A stretch of DNA of 64,000 bases from JBFWRK01 sp050248955 (GTDB taxonomy: Bacteria; Actinomycetota; Acidimicrobiia; Acidimicrobiales; Ilumatobacteraceae). Position numbers and translations under genes: made by a program. Under the pieces are notes generated by a model. The model made no database searches. It saw nothing but the letters and a program-made list of their open reading frames with translations, and was not told where the DNA came from. The stretch spans positions 124,001 to 188,000 of the forward strand of contig JBFWRK010000007.1 of the NCBI GenBank assembly GCA_050248955.1, in the 5' to 3' direction. Of the stretch, positions 16,017 through 21,687 are shown in pieces (the first letter of the stretch is position 1; each line of letters opens with the position of its first letter).

Positions 16017-16456
16017 TCGCTCGTCTCCGCGTGTGCGTTCCGCTCGTAGTTCCGCTCGGCTGCACGCACCGCGCCTCGACGCCGGGCACGAAGCCACTTG
16101 CTCAGCCGCTGCCGGCGGCGGCGCTCGGCAGCCATCCGCGCCCGGTGCTCGGCCTCGTACTTCGCAGCCTTGTCGCGGGCCAGCGGATCATGACCGGCGA
16201 ACACCACGCCGTAGTCGGACCTGAACTCGATCTCACCTTCGGCACCAGCGGCGTCGAGCGCTTCGTTCAGATCGCGGTACTGACGAGTGCGCCACACACC
16301 ACGGCGCACGGTCCAATTGCCATCGGCGTCGCGGCCCTGCTCCAGCTTCTCAGCCAGCCAGGCAATCGGGCGGATCGCCAGCTGCTCAGCCGGCGTCAGC
16401 CCGGTCCGACGTTGCATCTCTGCGCTCTCGTCATCCGATGCGAGTGCGTTCCACAT
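16013..16456 (-). CDS. hypothetical basic protein, transfer operon
   Basis: The 147-residue protein begins MWNALASDDESAEMQRRTGLTPAEQLAIRP and has a very basic C-terminus (RMAAERRRRQRLSKWLRARRRGAVRAAERN). I place the start at 16456, where TGGAGGT lies seven bases upstream; the extra upstream codons lack a site. Its stop overlaps the start of the next small membrane protein (ATGA). It may bind nucleic acid or acidic lipids; no family was recognised. Confidence 0.65.
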   Translation of the reverse strand: MWNALASDDESAEMQRRTGLTPAEQLAIRPIAWLAEKLEQGRDADGNWTVRRGVWRTRQYRDLNEALDAAGAEGEIEFRSDYGVVFAGHDPLARDKAAKYEAEHRARMAAERRRRQRLSKWLRARRRGAVRAAERNYERNAHAETSE

Positions 16457-16544
16457 CGTTCGTACCTCCATCCAGAAAGGGCGAGGGCGAGGGAGGTCAT
16501 CGACCCGCCCTCGCCCTCCTTCGGCACACATCGCCCGGGTGGGG

Positions 16545-16799
16545 TCAGTTGCGGGCCTCGGTCATGCGCTCGAACACGGCGAGCTCGCGCTCGTCACGCT
16601 CACGGATCGACGACAGCGCGAACTGGGTGTGCGCGGCGATGTTCTCGAGCGTGATCCTGATCCGCTCATCGACCGGCCAGCAGTCCGCGTCCAGATGCGC
16701 CCGCAACGTCGGCAGACACGCCACCTCGGCGGCGATCATGTCCAGCTCGCACACGACGTCGGCGAGGTTGCCGTGCGGGTGGGCCTCGACGGCGCTCAC
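16545..16799 (-). CDS. small hypothetical protein, 84 residues
   Basis: The product (MSAVEAHPHGNLADVVCELDMIAAEVACLP...) is mainly helical and acidic with a conserved-looking DERIRITLENIAAHTQFALSSI stretch. Its ATG overlaps the stop of the preceding gene at 16796 (ATGA), so it is coupled to it. There is a gap of 88 bases to the next gene. No family recognised. Confidence 0.6.
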   Translation of the reverse strand: MSAVEAHPHGNLADVVCELDMIAAEVACLPTLRAHLDADCWPVDERIRITLENIAAHTQFALSSIRERDERELAVFERMTEARN

Positions 16800-17170
16800 T
16801 TCGCACCAGCGTTCGCGGTCTCAGGCGTGCCGTTCGTCGCGGCAGCGGGCTTCGCGGCGTTCGCCGGGCGGATGCTCTTGGCGCTGATCGCCAGGCCGGC
16901 GCGCGTGCCCTGCTGCCAGAGCGACGCCATCGGCGACTCGAGCTGCACGTGCGTCAGCGGCTGGATCGCCGGGGCCGTCTTGCCGCTCACGGTGCACTCG
17001 CACGTCTCGGCCTTGAGCTCATCGGACGTGACGAGCAACGTCACCTTCCACTGCGGAACGCCGTCGCGGTCGACCTTCTGCACACCAGTGTCGAAGTCGG
17101 ACTTCTGCTCGACCGACACGGCGACGAACTGCAGTCGCTCAGTCGAGAGAGGGAGTCGGCTGATTGCCAT
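16796..17170 (-). CDS. small regulatory-type protein heading the transfer operon (SCO3933-like)
   Basis: The 124-residue protein starts MAISRLPLSTERLQFVAVSVEQK with a strong AGGAGG ribosome binding site. The centre reads DGVPQWKVTLLVTSDELKAETCECTVSGK, followed by a predicted second domain (HVQLESPMASLWQQGTRAGLAISAKSIRP). This length and pattern recall the SCO3933-type proteins found in Streptomyces elements next to FtsK and Rep genes, but I recall the family only in outline. It is the first gene after the repeat-rich control region, so the whole coupled series down to Rep probably starts here. Confidence 0.7.
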   Translation of the reverse strand: MAISRLPLSTERLQFVAVSVEQKSDFDTGVQKVDRDGVPQWKVTLLVTSDELKAETCECTVSGKTAPAIQPLTHVQLESPMASLWQQGTRAGLAISAKSIRPANAAKPAAATNGTPETANAGAK

Positions 17171-17200
17171 GGGGGAATGACCTCCTTGTGATGCCGCAGA

Positions 17201-17263
17201 CTGTCTACGGCCGGAGTCAGTATGCATCCGTCTACAGCCAAAGTCAACTACAGTCGTAGACAG
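17201..17263. promoter_or_regulatory. operator array between divergent element genes
   Basis: CTGTCTACG at 17201-17209 is repeated inverted as CGTAGACAG at 17255-17263. Between them are CGTCTACAG (17229-17237) and a small palindrome CTAC-AGTC-GTAG (17248-17259). The shared core is GTCTAC/GTAGAC. The array sits between the transfer operon (minus) and the small helix-turn-helix gene (plus), a natural place for a switch between quiescence and transfer. Confidence 0.6.
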
Positions 17264-17305
17264 GGACCAGCGCATACGGTCGTAGTCGTGTCGGGAGGCC
17301 GAAAG

Positions 17306-17503
17306 GTGGAAGTGGATCAGCTGGTCGGTGCGGCTGAGATCGCCGAGCGCCTCGACCTCTCACACCCACAGAACGTGCACGTCTGGCGGAAGCGACATGC
17401 CGACTTCCCGCAGCCGGTGGCGAAGCTGCAGCAGGCGCTCGTCTGGTACTGGCCCGACGTCGAGGCGTGGGCGCGCAAGACGGGGCGCTACCCGCTCGAA
17501 TGA
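17306..17503 (+). CDS. AlpA/excisionase-like helix-turn-helix protein
   Basis: The 65-residue protein (MEVDQLVGAAEIAERLDLSHPQNVHVWRKRH...) is a winged helix-turn-helix of the kind that recognises DNA in AlpA/Xis-type regulators: AAEIAERL, a turn, then HVWRKRHADFP, and a closing WYWPDVEAWARKTGR helix. The GTG at 17306 has GGGAGG seven bases upstream. It is divergent from the transfer operon across the GTCTAC array and is a good candidate for the protein that binds it. Confidence 0.75.
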   Translation: MEVDQLVGAAEIAERLDLSHPQNVHVWRKRHADFPQPVAKLQQALVWYWPDVEAWARKTGRYPLE

Positions 17504-17624
17504 CGCCCGGATGGGGAAGGGGTGCCGGCGGCTGAGTCCGCGGCCCTCGCACGCTCGACGTGTCAGCCGGTCAGGTCCTCACGGAACCATGCTCTTGATG
17601 GGGGCGCCCCATCCCCCGGAACGG

Positions 17625-18056
17625 CTACGGACGTCGTCGCGGATGGCGTACGTCCGAGCCCAACCCTCTCCGAACGATAAACTCGACGGGATCTTCCTCC
17701 GGGAGTATCACCTCGGTGATCTGATCTCCCGCTCGCTTGGTGGCCTCGACCCAGTCGTCGGGCATCATCACGTTGACCCCAGTCACGGCCTCCACCTCGA
17801 GCCCAGCCCGCTCCGCTGCCGCGACTGCTCGACGTATTCCCTCACGCGCGACATCGAGAATCGGTTCATCTGCATCCACCCGGAACACGCCGCTGAAACC
17901 CTCATCACGCCACACGTACTCAGACAGCGGCGGCGGATCGTCAGGTATGACCTCCATGAACAGGGCACCAATCCGCTCGGAAGACATGCCTCCCCGCACA
18001 GCCACCGAGGCCTCGACCACCCACTCAGCGCCAACGTCCTCCTCCGGCACGACCAC
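17625..18056 (-). CDS. hypothetical protein, 143 residues
   Basis: The product (MVVPEEDVGAEWVVEASVAVRGG...) is acidic, alpha/beta in pattern, with a terminal EEDPVEFIVRRGLGSDVRHP. No motif or family was recognised. The GTG start at 18056 lacks a clear ribosome binding site, so the start may be internal. It sits alone between the helix-turn-helix gene and the first copy of the 62-base repeat. The stretch 17504-17624 before it holds nothing I can name. Confidence 0.5.
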   Translation of the reverse strand: MVVPEEDVGAEWVVEASVAVRGGMSSERIGALFMEVIPDDPPPLSEYVWRDEGFSGVFRVDADEPILDVAREGIRRAVAAAERAGLEVEAVTGVNVMMPDDWVEATKRAGDQITEVILPEEDPVEFIVRRGLGSDVRHPRRRP

Positions 18057-18098
18057 AAGCGTACGCCATCGCTCTCACGAAGAAAGATGGCGCGATCC

Positions 18099-18135
18099 CC
18101 CCGCTCTTCGATAAGTAGATGAACAAAGAGCGGGG
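18099..18135. terminator. hairpin at the edge of repeat copy A
   Basis: CCCCGCTCTT at 18099-18108 and AAGAGCGGGG at 18126-18135 are exact complements with a 17-base loop. The right arm is the first part of repeat copy A. It could stop transcription in either direction; it precedes the isolated nuclease-like gene. Confidence 0.5.
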
Positions 18136-18188
18136 TCCGGAGCGAGTTGAAGTAGACAGAGATTCGACCCGCCCCCGGTCACCACGCT
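18125..18188. repeat. 62-bp direct repeat, copy A
   Basis: The block beginning AAAGAGCGGGGTCCGGAGCG and ending CCCCGGTCACCACG matches copy B (20652-20713) in 58 of 62 bases in the same orientation. A third, degraded copy is at 21423-21482. A and B enclose the nuclease-like gene. The gene-free stretch 18189-18582 between copy A and that gene holds no ORF I can support. Confidence 0.8.
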
Positions 18189-18582
18189 CGCGACGGCCCC
18201 GCCCATTCGCGTCGTGCTCGTTTCAGCAGCTCCCCCCGTGCCTGCCCTGCTCGTGCGTTGCAGGAGCGGGCCTCGGGCAGCAGTGGTGAGCGTGGATCTC
18301 CGTCGATCAGGTGGCCGGCTTGCCAGCGGTCGCCGTGGGTCAGCGGCCGATCGCCGGCTCCCGTTCAGGCACCACCCCCGGGGTAGGTCCGACACGGGAA
18401 GACGGCAAGGTGCAGGTGACCGATTCTCGCTCACCGCTGCTGCCCGGCGGATCTGCGTAGTCGCGTCACGGCGGAAGCGGTGACGTCGCTGGCAGTTCAA
18501 GACGCGCGACGATCGTGGAAACGGTGTCGAGTGCGGCCGCGCGAGCGACCGGGTCTTGCATAGGTGAAACGAGGATCGCGGG

Positions 18583-20232
18583 ATGGGCGGCGACGAGGCG
18601 TGGCAACGGGCGCGTTTGATTCCGACGTGGGGCATCAATGGACCCGACGAGGCAGAACGGCGCGCGACTTCGGCTCTTCTCGCGGTGCTCGGCGCGGTGC
18701 GCGAGTTCTCGACAGCGCTACTCCGGCCGCTCGGGGCGCCGATCGGCGCGGTGGAGACGTTCATCGAGGTGGAGTTCTCCTGGAATGATCTAAGGCGTCG
18801 TCCCGATGGGTTGGTCCGCGTTCGCCGAGGCCAGCGTGAGTGGGTATGCCTCGTCGAGGTGAAGACCGGTGCTGGCGTGCTCGAGCGGGAGCAGTTGGAG
18901 TGCTACCTCGACATCGCTCGAGAGCAAGGGTTCGACGCGGTGCTCACGATCTCCAACCAGATCGCCGGTCAGCCAGGGGTCCATCCCGTCGATGTTGACA
19001 AGAGGAAGCTGAAGCGAGTCGGTCTGTATCACCTGTCGTGGGCGGAGGTGCTGACCGCGGCCGTAGTTGAGCGGGTGCATCGCACAGTCGCAGACCCGGA
19101 CCAGGCGTGGATCTTGGGTGAGTTGATCCGCTACCTGGAGGCACCGAGCTCGGGTGCGTTGGCCTTCACGGATCTTGGGGGTGACTGGGTCGCGGTGCGG
19201 GACCAAGCAATCGCCGGAACGCTTCGCACGAGCGACAAGGGAGCGATCGATGTCGCTCGCCGGTGGGATCAGCTCCTGCGTCTCGCCGCGTTGCGTCTCG
19301 GCCGGGATCTCGGCGCCGATGTCCAGGTCGTCTACAGCCGCAAACACGCAAGTGACCCGTCGTCGCGGCTTGCGAGCACGTTGAGCGAGCTCACTGGTCA
19401 GGGCTGCATGTCGGGCACACTCAGGATTGCCGGCGCGGTCGGGCCGATCAGCGTCACGGCCGACATCCGACACGGGATCCTGCACCTCGCGGTCAATGTG
19501 CCGGCGCCAACGGACGGCCGCCCGGCGACACGCGTCAACTGGCTTGTGCGTCAACTCCCGCTGGAAGCTCCCAGAGAGATCCGCATCGAAGCCTGGGCGC
19601 ACCAGGCGCGACAACCGATCGCCGCCTTGCTCGCCGACATTCGTGACGACCCGACGCGGCTGATCGACGATCCCAAGCGGGAGCTGCGGGCATTTCGCAT
19701 CACCCTCGCCTCCCGTCTCGGCGTGAAGCGCGGGGTCGACCGGGGATCGCTCGTCGGATCCGTGATCGGTGGCATCGACTCGTTCTACGAGCACGTCGTG
19801 CAGAACGTCCGACCCTGGGCTGTGCGAGCGCCTCGACTTCCGAGGGAGGCAAGCCTGGCGGAAGCTGGTATCGACACGGCCCCCGAGCCGGAAGAGCCGG
19901 CACCCGACTACGCGCCCGGCCCTGAGGGAACGGTCGGCGGAGCGGATCGCACTGTTGCCCGCGACGAGGACGGACAAGCCCGCGTCGATAGCGGCGAGCC
20001 GATCGCGGAGAACGAGAACCAGAAGGATCGCGTTCTCACTGACGCGGAACTCGCCGAGTGGATGACGCTTGAGGTCTCATCAGGAGCTGCCCAGCGCGAC
20101 GACCAGATTCCGATCGCCGAGGATCCCTCCGGCGTCGAACTCGGCCTCCAAGCCGTCGACGACCCACTCGCGTGGGCACCACCGCAAGCCGCAGCAGCCG
20201 CACCGCTGCCGCCGCCTGCGACGGACAGCTAG
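18583..20232 (+). CDS. PD-(D/E)XK-like nuclease candidate, cargo gene
   Basis: I do not know a named family for this 549-residue protein. The N-terminal 100 residues have the PD-(D/E)XK pattern: helix (ALLAVLGAVREF), Glu-rich strand VETFIEVEF, RRRPDGLVRV with Asp75, then WVCLVEVKTG with Glu92 and Lys94, and a following helix with Gln (REQLECYLDIA). The middle (about 120-420) is a mixed domain with many Arg; residues 425-549 are an acidic, Pro/Ala-rich and probably disordered tail. The ATG at 18583 has GAGGA nearby. It stands alone on the plus strand between two 62-base direct repeats, inside a mobile element whose other genes run the opposite way. A single-gene anti-phage or anti-plasmid nuclease is a reasonable but untested idea. 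Confidence 0.8.
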   Translation: MGGDEAWQRARLIPTWGINGPDEAERRATSALLAVLGAVREFSTALLRPLGAPIGAVETFIEVEFSWNDLRRRPDGLVRVRRGQREWVCLVEVKTGAGVLEREQLECYLDIAREQGFDAVLTISNQIAGQPGVHPVDVDKRKLKRVGLYHLSWAEVLTAAVVERVHRTVADPDQAWILGELIRYLEAPSSGALAFTDLGGDWVAVRDQAIAGTLRTSDKGAIDVARRWDQLLRLAALRLGRDLGADVQVVYSRKHASDPSSRLASTLSELTGQGCMSGTLRIAGAVGPISVTADIRHGILHLAVNVPAPTDGRPATRVNWLVRQLPLEAPREIRIEAWAHQARQPIAALLADIRDDPTRLIDDPKRELRAFRITLASRLGVKRGVDRGSLVGSVIGGIDSFYEHVVQNVRPWAVRAPRLPREASLAEAGIDTAPEPEEPAPDYAPGPEGTVGGADRTVARDEDGQARVDSGEPIAENENQKDRVLTDAELAEWMTLEVSSGAAQRDDQIPIAEDPSGVELGLQAVDDPLAWAPPQAAAAAPLPPPATDS

Positions 20233-20472
20233 GTCACACCGTGACCTTTCGGCGTCTGCGGACAATTCGGTAGCCAGCGGATGGCGTACCCCTGTGACCT
20301 GGTCTTTTATAGACTCAGACAGCCTCGGTTGACCGGCCCCTTCCTCGATATTTATTGCATCTGCGCGGTGTTTCAGGTCGACGATCGCTCTACGGCCCGT
20401 CCCCTCCGCTCTTGGCGGGTGATCGGATGATGCGCGGTACGACGAGGTGACGCCCCTATCGAAGCCCACCCA

Positions 20473-20619
20473 TCATGGGAAGGGATGCCATGACAGCGGG
20501 ACACAGCCAGACGCCCACGCCTGGCCACGGGACAACGCCGCCAGCTCCCGTCGTTCGGCCGCCAGCAGCGCCTTGTCGACCAGCTTGAGCAGCCCGTTGA
20601 GCGCATCGGTGCGAGTCAT
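20473..20619 (-). CDS. possible 48-residue protein
   Basis: The frame starts with ATG at 20619 (GAGGG four bases upstream) and encodes MTRTDALNGLLKLVDKALLA, an amphipathic helix continuing to a Trp-containing tail. It is bounded upstream by repeat copy B. No family recognised and it could be fortuitous. The rest of the gap from the nuclease-like gene (20233-20472) is relatively AT-rich around 20309-20360 and holds no supportable gene. Confidence 0.3.
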   Translation of the reverse strand: MTRTDALNGLLKLVDKALLAAERRELAALSRGQAWASGCVPLSWHPFP

Positions 20620-20651
20620 CGGCCCTCGAAATTCGGAACGGGGGTATCAGA

Positions 20652-20713
20652 AAAGAGCGGGGCCCGGAACGAGTTGAAGTCGACAGAAATTCGACCCGCC
20701 CCCGGTCACCACG
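20652..20713. repeat. 62-bp direct repeat, copy B
   Basis: It matches copy A at 18125 in 58 of 62 bases, same orientation. The two copies are 2.5 kb apart and bracket the nuclease-like gene. Confidence 0.8.
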
Positions 20714-20857
20714 TGCTCGGCCGCACCTGGACCACTGTCAGGCGCACAACTTGACCTGGGCTGATGCACGATTAGAGAGAGAGAGAGGAATTGAGGGCGG
20801 TCAAACGGAGTCTCACGGTGCGTAGCGATTGCACCCGCCCCTCCCCCTCGCCGCGGA

Positions 20858-21319
20858 TCACCACCACGGCCGGCTCCCGATGCCGGTCGAGCCGTCAGAG
20901 GCGAGGTAGTAGAGGCGGCCGTCCGGCCGACGGAACCACCGGCGGTTCGACTGCAGCCCGGCCGGCCGGGTGAGCTCGACGTCGTTTTCACCGATCACGT
21001 CAAGCGCAGCCAGCGCCCAGCGGGACGGGTTGTCGACCGGCACCGGCGGGCGGTCACGCTTCGATGGTGTGCCGCGCAGCTCGTTGCCGTACTTCGCACC
21101 GGACGAGCACATGCACTTCCAGCACTCGGGGGCGAGCGGGCCGGTCGGGCTGCTGTCACCGTGGATCGTGTGCCCGGCCGTCCAGCGTGAACCGTGCTCG
21201 GCCTTCGTGCGTCCACAACGCCAGCACCTCGTTGCCGGGTTGAGGTTGGCGAGGCGGCGGAGCTCCCTCGAGCGCTTGATGTAGAGCGGGTGCTTGTGGT
21301 CGTCGTGCGAGCTGGACAT
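20858..21319 (-). CDS. HNH-type zinc-finger endonuclease-like protein
   Basis: The 153-residue protein has CWRCGRTKAEHG, then WTAGHTIHGD and LAPECWKCMCSSGAKYGN. This is the two Cys pairs around an AGH motif seen in HNH/endonuclease VII-like zinc proteins of phages and elements, the His of AGHT being the likely general base. The C-terminal half (NRRWFRRPDGRLYYLASDG) is basic. It could act as a nicking or homing-type nuclease in element replication. The ATG at 21319 has AGGTGA as a weak ribosome binding site. Confidence 0.75.
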   Translation of the reverse strand: MSSSHDDHKHPLYIKRSRELRRLANLNPATRCWRCGRTKAEHGSRWTAGHTIHGDSSPTGPLAPECWKCMCSSGAKYGNELRGTPSKRDRPPVPVDNPSRWALAALDVIGENDVELTRPAGLQSNRRWFRRPDGRLYYLASDGSTGIGSRPWW

Positions 21320-21422
21320 CAGTCACCTGTCGTGGGCGGGAGGATCACGACGTAACCCACCATCGGCGGGGGAAGAACCTGTAACCGGCACTTCGGGCCG
21401 ATCTCCTGGGCGGAAAGACGCG

Positions 21423-21482
21423 GAGGGCGGGGTCCAAAGCGAGTCATCTCTTCCAGAGGTTTGACCCACCCCGGTCATCGGG
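21423..21482. repeat. degraded third copy (C) of the 62-bp repeat
   Basis: The sequence GGCGGGGTCCAAAGCGAGTC and the end GACCCACCCCGGTCAT align with copies A and B, but the centre has diverged. Same orientation as A and B. It lies between the HNH gene and the prim-pol gene. Confidence 0.6.
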
Positions 21483-21687
21483 ACTCCCGACGTGGCAGGA
21501 CGACGACGTACTGCTGGCCGAACTGCTCGGCGGGGCAGCCGGCGCCGTGGGCGATGCGGGCGCGGAGTCCGGTGGTAGACGTTTGCCCTGCGTGTGGAGC
21601 ATGTGGAGGGTGGTGGGGGAGATTCCTCATGTGTGTAGGTATGAAAATGGGTCCCACCACCCTCCACATGCTCCACAGAACGCGCAT
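21475..21687 (-). CDS. possible 70-residue protein overlapping the long inverted repeat
   Basis: The ATG at 21687 overlaps the stop of the prim-pol gene by one base (TGATG), a common coupling signal. The product begins MRVLWSMWRVVGPIFIPTHM, which is the translated left arm of the inverted repeat, and ends GQQYVVVLPRRESR. Because 25 codons fall in a perfect hairpin, translation may not be the purpose of this DNA. No family recognised. Confidence 0.3.
   Translation of the reverse strand: MRVLWSMWRVVGPIFIPTHMRNLPHHPPHAPHAGQTSTTGLRARIAHGAGCPAEQFGQQYVVVLPRRESR
21593..21677. repeat. 25-bp perfect inverted repeat with 35-base loop
   Basis: The left arm, 21593-21617 (TGTGGAGCATGTGGAGGGTG then GTGGG), is the exact complement of 21653-21677. 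The loop of 35 bases is AT-richer (TCCTCATGTGTGTAGGTATG). The structure begins 10 bases after the prim-pol stop codon. It is far longer than a terminator needs and lacks a T run in the minus direction. In an element that replicates by rolling circle and carries a primase, a single-strand origin or transfer locus is a possible role. Confidence 0.85.

Noticed and set aside
18075..18764. 229-codon minus-strand frame across repeat copy A
   Set aside because: The protein-level likeness between the repeat copies (VTGGGSN-type) follows from the DNA repeat and the frame is antisense to the nuclease-like gene start.
20080..20469. 129-codon minus-strand frame overlapping the end of the nuclease-like gene
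   Set aside because: Half of it is antisense to the other gene and the rest has no recognisable feature.
21323..21676. 117-codon minus-strand frame between the HNH and prim-pol genes
   Set aside because: It consists of the translated inverted repeat and the degraded repeat copy C; low-complexity composition.
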